Of a DNA stretch of 64,000 bases, positions 46,434 to 57,799 are shown piece after piece. This stretch comes from Agrypnia vestita. Taxonomy: Eukaryota > Arthropoda > Insecta > Trichoptera > Phryganeidae. The position numbers and the translations under genes were made by a program. The stretch covers positions 1-64,000 of the forward strand of contig JADDOH010011097.1 of assembly GCA_016648135.1 (NCBI GenBank), written 5' to 3'. The notes beneath the pieces are model-generated. The model did no database searches. It saw nothing but the letters and a program-made list of their open reading frames with translations, and had not been told where the DNA came from. Positions within the stretch are counted from its first letter, which is position 1. Every line of letters starts with the position of its first letter.

Positions 46434-47877
46434 ATGGAGCATAAAAATACCACGCGCGCCGCGTTTCTGGCAAACTACATTGAAAAACAAGTGAAAGCAA
46501 CAGATCTAGTAACAAGAAGATTTGAAGATATATCAGCAGCTACTTCTGACTCTGAACCTGTTGCAAGTGCATATTCTGGACAAGCCTTGCTATCCAAACT
46601 TTCCAAGAAATATAGCAGCAACGTCACAGATTTAGACTCAGAAGACGCCGAAATTTCACAACAATGTTGGAAGTACCTGGCTACTACGAGACCAGAAGAT
46701 GTAGAAGTTGTCCAAGGTCCTTATCTACTGGAAAGAAAGAAAAAAAGCATTTCCGTGGCTCAACCCGCTCGCTAGAGCTGTGCTAGCAATTCCAGCTACC
46801 AGCATACCCAGCGAGCGTGTGTTTTCAGTTTCCGGCCTTGTTGTAAATGCCAAAAGGTCTCGGCTGAGTCCGGTGAGAGAAGAGGGGATCCACCACACAC
46901 CCAGGGCCGTTCTATGAGCAATGGCTGACATATCGGCCCTACAATTTCTCCACCCATTTTCGGCAGGATATTTTTATTCGGATTCATATTGAGTAGTCGC
47001 CCTAAGGAGTTCCCAACGTGACATCCACACCCTAACAAACTCACGGAGGCATTCAAAGTTTCTTTCATTCCTAACAAGATCGGCGTTTATGACACGCTGA
47101 CCAGTGTCATGTGGCCCGAATATTCCAACACGCATATCGTATCTAGCATTCATCAAGAGTTCACAATCCCAGAGGATATGCCCCGGAGTTTGGAGCACTC
47201 TAGCTCTCTGGCATAGGTGTACCTACCATGGATGAGCGGAGAGTCCAAGATCATGGAGTTTAGATCTGAACTCTCCATGGCCCGAAAGCATCTGTACCGT
47301 ATAGTGGTCTGGAGCCGGAAAATAACCTCCGGAAAAACTCAAGTTTCTTTCTTTAACCCTCACCCTCGGGAAGGAGTGTGTCCGTCTGCCGGCGGTGGCG
47401 GTGTCCCATCTGTCTTGCCATACTTCTAACGTTATTAGCCTAACACGCATTTCCAACGCCTGTGGTCGCTCGTTTTCCAGAGGACTGAGAGTTCTACCAA
47501 AGTAGACTATTTCCAGGCCCCTCAGCAATCTGCGACAGGCGCAAGCCTCAAGGACCTCGAGATCGGCAGAGAGCACGCCCGCCAGGATTGGGAGTGCTTG
47601 ACTGGAGACAATCTGATAGGCACCCAGTCAGTCCAAAAAATGCTATAGTACAAAATATGAATGCAAAGTCCAAAGTGTCCAAAGTAATTAACATAAGGAT
47701 AAAAACACAACATATAACTTAAGAGCCAGATTAATTAAAATAAATACAAAATTAAACCTTAGAAGACATGAAATGAGCCCCGTGAGAGTTAACAAGATCA
47801 TATTCATACATGACAATTATGAATTGTGCAAAGAAAACTGTGATCTTGAATCAAAGCATGGATTTCTTTGCACCTAA
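46434..47877 (+). pseudogene. hAT transposase C-terminal (dimerisation) region, split by a LINE
   Basis: The frame at 46708-46879 contains WKERKKAFPWLNPLARAVLA, then IPATSIPSERVFSVSGLVVN and AKRSRLSP. This is the hAT family C-terminal dimerisation domain (usual pattern W...FP-LS-LAR-YLAIPATS-PSERVFS-AG---...R--L-P). Upstream, frame 46434-46775 (ATSDSEPVASAYSGQALLSK, then YLATTRPEDVEVVQG) is the preceding linker in another frame, so a frameshift lies near 46725. The last residues VNKIIFIHDNYELCKEN follow after the LINE at 47789 in the matching frame, ending with a stop at 47875. The catalytic N-terminal part is not visible. Confidence 0.85.
46865..47788 (-). mobile_element. R1-like LINE, 5'-truncated, inserted in the hAT transposase
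   Basis: TGAGTCCGGTGAGAG at 46865-46879 and TGAGCCCCGTGAGAG at 47774-47788 (two differences) are the target duplication around 894 bp. The minus strand encodes AYQIVSSQALPILAGVLSAD then LEVLEACACRR, EVWQDRWDTATAGRRTHSF, DHYTVQMLSGHGEFRSKLHD, an in-frame stop at 47223, then LQTPGHILWDCELLMNARYD and RNERNFECLREFV. This is the region after RT in R1/LOA/I-type LINEs, with the Q-LTGHG-F and H-L--C zinc-knuckle parts. The 3' UTR ends CGGCCCTGGGTGTGTGGTGG then ATCCCCTCTT. Upstream of about 47640 (minus-strand 5' side) the sequence is AT-rich and not RT. Confidence 0.85.
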
Positions 47878-48082
47878 AATTTGCATTCGAAAACTTTATA
47901 ATAGAACATTCCTTGATTTGAATATTTTTGCTTCTGTTTTTCCACGACATCTAAACATTCCTTAAAAAAACATATCCTCTAAAAAAATGAGCCACGCCGC
48001 GGCGCGCCGCCGCCGCCGACCGTTTCAAGCCGGCACGCCGCCGCTGGCAAATTCAGGCTCGGCGCGCATGTCTACTTCTTAC

Positions 48083-48410
48083 ATACATTTTAGGGTTTTC
48101 AGATGTTTCGCGAATCTATTAGTTTATTCTTAACCTTTCCAGTGATTTCTAATTTACTGTAAAATCCCCGATTACGTGTCATTCTTTCCATTTGTACAGT
48201 CTCCTGACAATACATTAATTAAATTTCATCAGTCTTACACCATACATCAACTCGTCTCCTCTTCTCAGACTCACCATAACGGGGAATATTGTGAAACGAT
48301 TCCCAAAATTCGAGTTCGCCCCACCCAAAACGAGTTCTGAAAGCAACATTGTCTCGGGCATTTAAATACAGGACCCAACCAAGGAGTCTGTACAACTAAA
48401 AACCTTAAAC
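48083..48410. other. Unassigned DNA
   Basis: No supported feature. Confidence 0.45.
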
Positions 48411-48775
48411 TATTTTGATAGCACAAGCATTTAGCTTGTTTTGAATATACAAAGACTATTTATTATTATTTTTAAAATAAAATCAAAAAAATAAATAAAG
48501 CGAAAAATCGAGCGAAGTACTAAATTGGCGAAATAAAAAAGCGATAACGGAAGAAAAACGAAAGCGTTTAGCTTGTTTTGAATATAGAAAGACTATTTAT
48601 TACTATTTTAAAAAATATAAGCAAAAAAATCATCTATATTTGAAATTTCTTTAAATTAGAAACGAGAAGCGTTTAGCTTATTTTGAATATAGAAAGACTA
48701 TTTATTACTATTTTAAAAAATAAAAGCAATTCTGTAAAATCTTAAATATCATTAAATTAACTTATCGAGTACAAT
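48411..48775 (+). repeat. Three tandem SINE-tail copies with an inserted LTR-like segment
   Basis: The segment GCGTTTAGCTTGTTTTGAAT then ATAGAAAGACTATTTATTAC, a relative of the SINE family 1 body, occurs three times at about 48424, 48563 and 48664. Between the first and second lies a 60-bp piece (48491-48550) almost identical to 49448-49507 in the LTR-like element (AAGCGAAAAATCGAGCGAAG, then AAATTGGCG). Confidence 0.65.
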
Positions 48776-49145
48776 AATAATACAAATCAAATAAAATCAA
48801 TTAAAACTGTGCACAAATTTGAACCAGATTTTTTTTGTTTTAATAACTCACGATCGTGAGGATCACCAGGATTATTTATCAATCTACTTCATTTTGTCAG
48901 GAAAATATTATATTTGAAATCCAATGTTATAAATCTTTAATATTTTCGAAATAATTTCGTTTTACACAACATGGAAATTCTGCCATTTATATTTCTCTAT
49001 TATTTATTTGTTAATTTGGACGGACACAAGTTTGTGATATACGTATATAACAGCATAAATAAACAGAATCGAACATGTTAACCTGTGTCTTAACGCATTA
49101 AATATAGAAAAACTTTCGAAATATATAATATTATTACAATTATAT
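48776..49145. other. Unassigned AT-rich DNA
   Basis: No supported feature. Confidence 0.45.
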
Positions 49146-49697
49146 TGTAATAAATTGGCAAAAGATATTACGTACAGAATTTCTCGTAATATGACAATAA
49201 CGTCTGCACCTCTAGGACCTTCCACTACATTCTGGAACACACTACCGCACTCTAGAATTAGCAACACTGTTCGCGGAACACATAGAAAAGCCTATAACCT
49301 TTTCCTAGAATAATCCAGGAGGTTAGATAATCCAGTTTTTGGATATAAATAACGCGGATCTGGGCCGGCGCGCAGAGTTGTCGTGTTTGACATGTGGATT
49401 CGGTACGAAGATTCAGCGCGAGCCGCATGACGATGAATCTCGAAGCGATAAATAAAGCGAAAAATCGAGCGAAGTACCAAATTGGCGAAATAAATAAGCG
49501 AGAACGGAATATTCTAGCAAATGATAAAAACGTGTTACCGAGAAATAGTGCAATTAAAAGAATAGCGTTAACTTTTATTCATTTTAAGTGACTTTGTGCA
49601 TTGAGTAGTTAATTGATCATTAATTAATTTCTAGTGTTTTCATTCATTTCTACCTAGTCACGCACGATACATGAAAATATATATATAGTTTATTACA
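49146..49697 (+). mobile_element. LTR-like element, family E, copy 2
   Basis: Begins TGTAATAAATTGG and may end at ATTACA (49692-49697). It shares CCTCTAGGACCTTCCACTAC and TCTAGAATTAGC with 7032 onward. It has a TATA-like TTGGATATAAATAACGCGG at about 49338-49356 and, before it, several TTC/GAA inverted words (TTCTGGAA, TTCGCGGAAC, TTCCTAGAA) of heat-shock-element type. No coding region. Solo LTR is my preferred reading; a host promoter is the alternative. The 62- and 65-residue frames here are unconvincing. Confidence 0.5.
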
Positions 49698-51114
49698 ATA
49701 AAATAATAAATTTCACATAACTAAAAAAATAAGCATTTGTCTACACTCTCATGTGTCAACCAATGCGTAATTCTTCAGTATGATCATTTACGAAATAATT
49801 TAAGTGCGTACATAAACATGCACTTTTTACGAAATGCTGTAAAATCTGGGCTGGTTTTGTGTCATCAGTGCCTGCAATGTCGTCATGCAGGGGCGTGATG
49901 CACTTATTTCACACAAAATACTCGAGATATAGCTGCGCAGTTACGCTAAACTAATAATTTTATAAACATTGGGCAATTTCACCAGTCACCGGATAAAAGA
50001 TTGCTGACAATGGAGAATATTTTTGTGATTGTTGGAGTGGATGGCCATAAACTGCATGTTTGTAAAGACTGCTCAATTTTACATATTGTTTCCTGGCTTG
50101 ACACAATACATCTCATCTCGCATTTGACGTCAATGTAGATTTGAATGGCGAAACTTTGTGGTGATAAATATTTTTGAAATGAAACATCTTTGGGTACGTG
50201 AGAGAAAATTCAAACGATCAAAAGTCACTGTTACACGGATTTGCGTTATTTTTTCCAATACGAAAAATTCACACCATCATATTAAATCAGAAGATTCCAG
50301 GAATCCTGAAGATCCTGACAGAATCGATTTTTTTACATTTTTTTATTTTAGTTGCTAATCATTTATTTAATTTGTATTATTATTTTATTTAAAAAATAAA
50401 CAGTTTATACAGTTAATCAACAATCAAAAATCAAATTCACTAGGTATAGAACTTTTTTATAATGAAAGCAAAATAAATATTTTTTATGACGTTGTTTTAA
50501 ATCAAAAACAGTGAAAAAATTAATACATATTAAAATATGGCGTTTGCACACATGAATAGAACAGGTAAATAGAGGGTAAAATGCCGTAACCTAAAAGGAG
50601 GTACTTTACTCAATTTGTATGAAATTTGTTAATAAAAAAACACCCTCTTGTTTATTTGACCAGTATGCATTACGTAATTAAATATTTGAAGGACGCGGTA
50701 GCATTTCGACTTTACGTGTTATTTCGTGATAAAATTTTCTGCCAAAAATGCTCAATTCTTGTGTGTTGTACATATAAACAAACAAAACTTTTAATATAAT
50801 AATAATATGTTTAAATAAGGAAATATTGTTGAGTATCATTTTTTTGTTAACTTGTGCCTTGTCGAAGTATTAATAATATTAAATTAAATAATTTTTGTGT
50901 TAAACCACTATTATTGAATAATTAACTTAATTTATTCCTTAACTTCCATGCTTGTTTAATTTTTAGTAATTAATACTAATAATGGATCCAATGGCCTCAA
51001 AATATGTTGATTATTCAATAAATAGTTGTTTTAGACAATGTGTTTTCTTTCTATAAATATGAATAATGTTACCACAAACTTATTTTGCTATTATTTATGA
51101 TAATCTAAGTATAA
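49698..51114. other. Unassigned AT-rich DNA
   Basis: No supported gene. Near 49860-49940 a GTCGTCATGCAGGGGCGTGA word and context weakly resemble 38680-38760. Confidence 0.45.
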
Positions 51115-51305
51115 TAATTTCGGTATCTATCTGTCCCGAAAGTCAGTAAGTTCCCAGATTTCAAAAGTTAAAAACGAAATTACACGGCTAGAGAAAGTTT
51201 CGAACCTCGAAAGCGGACGGACGGCAACGCGGCGACTAACCGACATGCCATCACCGCTTATCCGTGGCACCTCAAAAATATACTGTATACATATAGTACG
51301 CATTG
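51115..51305 (-). mobile_element. tRNA-derived SINE, family 2, copy 2
   Basis: On the minus strand: GAGGTGCCACGGATAAGCGG, then GGCATGTCGGTTAGTCGCCG, box B in TCGAGGTTCGAAACTTTC, TAGCCGTGTAATTTCGTT, and an end GGACAGATAGATACCG then AAATTATTAT. Parallels 41945-42175 throughout. Confidence 0.75.
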
Positions 51306-51387
51306 TAAAGGGGTGTATGGAAAGTAATGTTTTTATATTCTGTTGCAATGAGTTTTCACTACAACGGTGTCTTAATGGTAAAAGCTT

Positions 51388-51970
51388 TTTACTCCCTTTC
51401 TTTTAACTTCTAGTATCTGCTTGCTTGCTTGTCTGACGAAAAAACTTTGGATCGATTTTTAACACTTTTTCCGTGATCAAATCGAGCTGAAACTTTGCAG
51501 GCAGACTTGTGGCGACAATAAAAATGATCTAACAAATTTTCGTTTTAAAAAAATTAATAATTATAGTATAATTTTGGATTTTTAGGAATTTTAATGTTTT
51601 TTTTGTCAAATTGGAATCATTTTATATGAGTAATTAGCCCGACGCATGTATACACACGAAACCTGATTCAACGCGAAAGGAAGTATTGTAAAAACTTGGT
51701 TTTTACGGGTTAGTTTTTTTTTACTCAAAAATTTTACTCAACAATCGAGCTGAAACTCTGCAGGCAGACTCGTGGCGACGATAAAAATGATCTAACAAAT
51801 TTTCGTTTAAAAAAAGTTAATAATTATAGCAAAATTTTGGATTTTTCTAAATTTTAATGGTTTTTTCGTACAACTGAGTAATGACCTCGACGCGTGCGTT
51901 AGCACGAAACCTGATTCAATGAGAAAGGGAGTGTGATAAAAACTTGCTTTTTATGGGTTTTTTTTTTATT
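51388..51970 (+). mobile_element. ACTCCC-tipped interspersed repeat, one and a half tandem copies
   Basis: A complete copy (51388-51720) from TTTTTACTCCCTTTCTTTTA to GAAAGGAAGTATTG and TTTACGGGTTAGTTTT is followed directly by a second, 5'-shortened copy (51720-51970) starting at CAATCGAGCTGAAACTCTGC and ending GAAAGGGAGTGTGAT and TTTTTATGGGTTTT. Same family as 11041 and 26602. Confidence 0.75.
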
Positions 51971-54440
51971 TCAAGGATTTTAAACCTTTTTCATGCCTTC
52001 GCCTTAATTCACCCCTGAGGCCGAGGCGTGCAACCGATTTTTATTTCCACGTGACGTAACCCCGAGAAGATGTTGTTACATAAATCCACAGGAATAATCA
52101 ATGTGGCCGCCGATTCAAGCGTTTCCATTCAACAATACGGTCCGTACCTATTTGTCTTTTGTAAGAACCAGATCTCAATTCGTATCTAAATTATTGCATG
52201 CACGGTTTCCGCATTTCCAACGTACGTATCGTCAGTTTGGTTTTGTTTTTTCAAAGATAAATTATGTCCGTTTAGAAAGCCAATTGTTATTACCCATGTA
52301 AATCTCGATTATTTATGAACAAAGCGATGTGTTTGACGCGAAACGGTTACCGTATATGCACCGGTCGGCCGTTACACGAATTGCAATTTGATCGGTAGGT
52401 CGTTTTATTTATCGAGATGTGTTTTTCTTCATTTTCATTCTTGCTCTGTTTAACTCTGGACCCTTTATGGCATAATCCAAGAATATGGTTATCGTAATAG
52501 ATCCTTCTGAAAGTAATTATCTTCCGTATAGTTGAGTGTTCTGATTTCAAAATGAAACAGAATTGACACTCGAATAAGTATTAAATAGAATATTACACTT
52601 TCAAGCTTCGAAAATTGCACCAAAATAAAAAATTGCACAAGAATAAAAAATATTATGTAATAATAATTACAAAAAATTCAGTATTTATCATATTTCTACC
52701 GTCTATGATTCACGTAAACATTTGGTATTGTTTATAAATAAAATTGTCTTCATGTGAATCTTGTCTATATTTTACACTACATCCATAGATATCGCCTATA
52801 AAATGTTAAAATTTATGCTTCATTTTCGAAATTTTAGGTGAAATATTTTCTTTGATACTTATTTGTGCATCAATTCTGTTTTATTTTAAAATCAGAACAG
52901 TCAACTATGCCGAAGATACTAAATTGCAGAAGAATCTGTTATGATGACTAATGTCTTGGATTTAGCCCTCTTTAGGTATGTCGTATTCTTCATTTATCAG
53001 ATACTTTTTTTTTAAATGTTAACCTAAGTGCATGACTGGTATTTAACAACGTGTGTTAACCCTTAGAAATGAAAATAAAAATACAAAACTTGAACTAAAA
53101 GCGTATTCTATATTTAGTAAAATAATTTTTGCAGTCCAGATGCCTGTCGAGTATTTTTAACTACAATAAGTAAACATGATTAACATCCGTCAAAAAAACA
53201 TAAAATTATATAACATTAATGAATGTGTCAAAATTTTAACGTCAAATGTCACAGTTCGAATTATTGGCTTAACACATTCTCCTCAGGTAAACAGCATTTT
53301 TAACCATACATAACTTGCATTTTTCTTTGCTCAATTTTCATTGTGTCGTTATCAAATACAATATGTATTAGGTATATTTAAGATCAATAAATGCAATAAA
53401 CTATTCAAATATACTAATATCAGAAACTACACGCAGATACATATGTAAAAAATATTTTTTCTTTTATACTTTTTCTAACAAGCTAGTATTATGATAATAA
53501 AACTGTACCTATTGAAATAATTAAGTAATTTTTAAGATTAATAAAGTTATAAGTTTATAAATATGCAACAAATTTTAACGTTATTTGATAATTTTAAAAC
53601 GTTTTTAAATCATAGTTTTAAACAATATATTTTATTTACACATGCATTTTAAAATTTCAACCACTATTTAAAAGTTTGTTTCATTATAAACACTACGTAA
53701 ATTACGATTTAAAAATATAAATTCGAACAAAAACGCAGAAATGTGCAGTTGCAGTGAACGTTTAGCCTTAAGCAGATTAAATTTTATTATTTTAAGATAA
53801 AATTTTAAGAATCTTTCTGTTGAAATATACCTATACACAACAGGCCCCCCAAAAAAAGTCTATCTACTCTTCTGCTCACGTCGTGATAGCATTCACTGCT
53901 TTCCCGTTGGAAAATTCTTCCGGTTGAATTAAACTTTTAAATTGTAGTTCGCTTTATTTAATTTGTGTTTTTGTTTAAACGGTATAATTATGTACACAGA
54001 ATAAACGATCTCGCTCTCATGCACGAGATTTTTCTGTTACAGAGAAGCTGCGAATACTGTAATTAAAATAAACTTCACTTTAAAATCAATATAATAGTTA
54101 TGTATTACGTTTTCGTGTGTAACGTTAATTAAATAAAAAAATATATTTTAGAAGCTCCATATATATTTTAGATTATAATGATTCAGTGCGATAAAAATTT
54201 ACTAAGGCGTTGGTTTTCTTCTTCTTCTTACTATTATAATAATATAATTATTGTTTTTATCACTGTTATTATTAAATATTCGATAATCATCAATCACTAC
54301 TTGAAACTCATTTCGGCTTTTGATGTTCGCGAATAAGATATTATTGGCATTTACGTCACGACCTCCCCCCCCCTCTCCCTCTCCCCGAAAAAGTTATACC
54401 CATTTCCTTAGTTCATATTATTTCTTACGGTTTCCGAGCA
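51971..54440. other. Unassigned AT-rich DNA
   Basis: About 2.5 kb with no supported gene. Poly-C/CT low complexity lies at 54361-54388. Frames at 52101-52301 and 52347-52550 are unrecognised. Confidence 0.45.
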
Positions 54441-54452
54441 GTATCGGATGTG

Positions 54453-54641
54453 TTACAGATCTGTGAGGTGTCGAATTAGTGTCGCCATTTCGTCGACCTT
54501 GAGCTTATCTCGCATTGTCTGAAGGAAGAATAAAATTGCGGCATTGGCAAGTCGAGCTTCCTGTTTCTCCATCCATATACGGTCCCCGAAAATTATCTCG
54601 TTTCCGTTTACCCCCAATCCCCACTCCTTCATTTCCATCAA
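54453..54641 (-). CDS. Possible terminal exon or relic, unrecognised
   Basis: The minus frame ends NAAILFFLQTMRDKLKVDEM then ATLIRHLTDL and a stop at 54453. The composition is coding-like and GC-richer than its flanks. A splice acceptor of good quality (pyrimidine tract ending CTTCAG at about 54518-54523) would make the last exon TMRDKLKV...LTDL. Alternatively the whole 62-residue frame from 54641 is translated. I recognise no family. It lies head to head with LINE code at 54745, so it may be transposon-related. Confidence 0.25.
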   Translation of the reverse strand: MMEMKEWGLGVNGNEIIFGDRIWMEKQEARLANAAILFFLQTMRDKLKVDEMATLIRHLTDL

Positions 54642-54744
54642 ACCTTAGCCCCCATCTCCTGCCTGATCCCGTCAGCTTGTGTTGGGTATAATAACTATTA
54701 TTATTATAACGCACGCATTTCCATATCTTTAATCTTTTCAAATA

Positions 54745-54861
54745 ACATTGTCGTCCCCCAATTCGCTGGGCTGATGACATAAGAAAGATTGCAGAAAAGC
54801 AGCTAGATTTGGAGGGCAAGGACACAAAAGAGTGGAGAACAACCCTTGGAAAGAATGGTTA
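54745..54861 (+). pseudogene. RTE-like LINE C-terminal fragment
   Basis: The plus frame reads RPPIRWADDIRKIAEKQLDL, then EGKDTKEWRTTLGKNG and a stop. This is the last conserved block of many RTE-like LINEs (GRPP-RW-DDI-K-AG--W---A-DR--WR-LGEAY). Only some 35 residues survive. Confidence 0.65.
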
Positions 54862-56407
54862 AGTATATACGGAATGAAGAGTTGTGTAGGAAAATAAATC
54901 TGCCTACCACTCATAAATTATCATAGGTATCAATATTATAAATTATCTGGTTATGGTAGAGCTATTTTTGATATTGTAACATTGCATACCATAAATATAA
55001 TTATTTCAATTTTTCTACAAAATATGTGGTTGGATGGAAGAAACTGGTAGTATATCCGCCATATTTCATTTTGATTTATTTAGTAAAATACTGATTTTGT
55101 TCAATTTGTAATGATAAGTTAGTACATGTTTTGAAAAAGAAATGTTCATGAATTAAAAATTTGCTAATCCTAAGGTACTTACGCCCTAATACCCTATCTA
55201 CCAGCAACGATACACCTACAGTTAAGATATTGCGATGTTGACAGCATAGTTTGTCAGTTATACGAGAGCTACTTCTTAGTGAACTAAAAATTTTGATGAG
55301 TTTTTAACTGAAGAAAAATGTCGTGCAATAGGTACACAGAAATGCTTAAAAATATATAATTATGTAGGTGTTCGATAAGTCGTGACGTTTTTTATGAGAA
55401 GTAAAGGAATGTGTCATTTCGGTCCCTTTTATTACACTTATTAGTTCTGATTTCGGCAATAATAATAAAAAATTCTGATGTTTAATTTTTTGTCTTTTAG
55501 TTACGTTAAGATGAAAAGTTCAACAATTGCGGTTTTGAAGTATTCTCTCGCTAGGTAATAGTTTCGATGATTACTGACATCCGTTCACCCGTAAAAATAC
55601 CAAAGAATTCAAGCCCAAATTATCATTCGGTATTGAAACGTTGAAGTACGATGGCATTACTGTATTAAGTGGACATATTTGAATAATCGGGTTCTCTGAA
55701 TGGAAAGTGTGAGAGTTTTTTAGTGTAAAATATAAGAGCAAATCTTTTGAACTATTGTCCTCTCAGGTAATAATAAAATCGTTTTCTTTCCGTAATACGA
55801 TTGTACTTAAAGTTGTTTTTTGCTGTTTTTACAGCCAAGTCAGATGTTGTTTAAATATGCTCCGCGGCGAAGTGTTGACTGACATTGGAGAATCAGATTA
55901 AGGACAAAAAGTATTTCGAGAATATGTTACAAAATGTGTTTTTTTGACCTTCGTGATGACAAATTTAGAATGTAATGATGATGACCTGTGAATGTGAAGA
56001 CGAACATATCATAATATACTCTGAAACAGCGCCATCAGCGATCGTAGCGCTAGAAGCAAAATAGCTAAGTATATACTTGCTTTCGTATACACTGTGTGAA
56101 GGTGAATTGTGAAGTTAATTTGAGGTTATGAGTTATTAATGAATGAAAAAAAGGTACCTAGTACCTACGTGTTAGAGATAATAAATAATATTTTTTCACA
56201 CTTGTTCATTGGTATATTTTTGACAACGCGACAAAATGCAAGTGTGGCCATAAACACTGGAATGCTTGCTTCATAGAGTAATGATGATTGGTCACATTCA
56301 ATACAAAGGAACAATTTTTGTGATAATGTTATGTAATTTTACTTTTTTCGGCTTTATATTTTTGAAATATTTGTGTGGATGATAATAAAATAATATCGAT
56401 TTCAAAA
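54862..56407. other. Unassigned AT-rich DNA
   Basis: No supported gene or element boundary. Confidence 0.45.
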
Positions 56408-56766
56408 TGTTCTCAGGTTTTCAAGGCCATTCAGAATCTTCTGTGTGTAGTTTTCTGGGATATTCTGCCCAGTATATCTGACCTCTCTGACGGACCTTTC
56501 AGATCCCTTTGCGAGGTTCATCATCAGGACTGATGTGATGAGTGTGTGTTAATTTTAAGGTTGCATTAGGACAAACCCTGACTTCGGTACGGTATTACAA
56601 GACAATACTTAACCTTAACATCAACACACACTCATTACATCAGCCCTGGTGATGAACCCTGCAATGGGATCCGAAACGTCGGCCAGAAAGGTCGTAAAAA
56701 TACGGCATAATACCCCAAAACACACAAACTAAAATATTCTGAGTTGCCGTGAAAACCTAAGAACAT
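56408..56766. mobile_element. Family H foldback element, long symmetric variant
   Basis: Both ends carry the H tail (GTTCTCAGGTTTTCAAGGCC at the left, the inverted GTGAAAACCTAAGAAC at the right). The pairing reaches far inward through TCATCATCAGGACTGATGTG and GATGAGTGTGTGTTAATTTT, giving arms of about 160 bp around a short unpaired centre. The right half retains GGATCCGAAACGTCGGCC. No target duplication was seen. After it comes a TGACCATCTGTTAGGGTCAT then TAAAAAATAAAAATAAA segment resembling 8325-8400. Confidence 0.75.
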
Positions 56767-57799
56767 GTCACTAGATGACCATCTGTTAGGGTCATTAATG
56801 ACTTGTTGACGGTCTGTTTATTAAAAAATAAAAATAAAATAAAATAAACATTCTTTGCCAAATTTATCTAACCTAACCTAACCTAACCTGAACTATAAAA
56901 TTAAGTCTAATTTCGTCTCTTGGAATAAGGCTCACGAGGCGATTACCGTACCTATACCAGCCAAGAATTTTGTAATCATTGATTTAAATTTAAATTCAGC
57001 TTATTTTCATCACGTAATCATCAACTTTGGTTCCAATTGAGGAAGTTCTAGAATTACAATTATTATTATATACAGTTCTCAAATCATGACTCAACATGTT
57101 CTCAAAGCTACTTAAACCGCTCGCGCAGGGTTCATCGAATAATTATTTTACTTAAATTAGACGTTATCTCGCGAGCGCCCCTCACCGCTCTAGGGTTAAA
57201 ATTAATTTATTTTACTGCACGCAGTTTTCGCGATAGCCTAGATCGAGACCAAGATTACACCATTTAAGAAGACTTTAAACTGTTTGAACGAATCTTTTTC
57301 AATTTAATTATTTAATAATTGCTTCACGTGTTGGATGTCAGGTGTGCAGGTCTCGCCTTCCGTATATCCCGCTATTGGGCAACGTCTTAATGGTGGAGTA
57401 CTCCAAATTACTCACTAACACAGGCTAATGGTATTTAAGCAAACGGCCAATCTTTGATGAGTTCAATCGTCTCTGTAAAAAAAACTACCTGCTCGTAAGA
57501 CAATATTCAGGCCCAAATTGCGTCATCTATCTGTGTTTTAAAAAAATATCCATTTCGAAGTGGAAGTTTTAAACGCTTTGTAATTAATGGTCGAAGACCA
57601 AGATGCTATACACAATCATAACTGTTTTATGATTTTACCAGCCGTAACACCTGTGAAAAATCACGGGACATAATAATTGCAGGATTTTGAAGCCGAAAAT
57701 TCATGAACAGAAAATCGTTTGTTTTTTTTTTTAAATCAACAATCCTAATTTACAATATCTGTTTGTCCGTAAATCGCTGAAATTAGGGCGATTTTTTTT
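56767..57799. other. Unassigned DNA with a telomere-like CCTAA block
   Basis: CTAACCTAACCTAACCTAAC at about 56868-56888 is four units of the TTAGG telomere repeat. The rest is unassigned. Confidence 0.5.

Larger units (their letters stand above)
45539..48082 (+). mobile_element. hAT transposon with intact ends, interrupted by a LINE
   Basis: CTTCTTAC at 45539-45546 is repeated at 48075-48082, a perfect 8-bp target duplication as expected for hAT. The tips are TAGACATGCGCGCC (45547) and GGCGCGCATGTCTA (ending 48074). Next to each tip lies roughly 80-90 bp of extremely GC- and CpG-rich sequence (GCCGCCGCCGCC and GCGCGCC words). The interior encodes a broken hAT transposase C-terminus on the plus strand (separate entry). 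Without the LINE the element would be about 1.6 kb, shorter than usual for autonomous hAT, so much of the transposase is missing. Confidence 0.9.

Noticed and set aside
54361..54388. Poly-C/CT run as a regulatory tract
   Set aside because: Simple low-complexity sequence without an associated gene.
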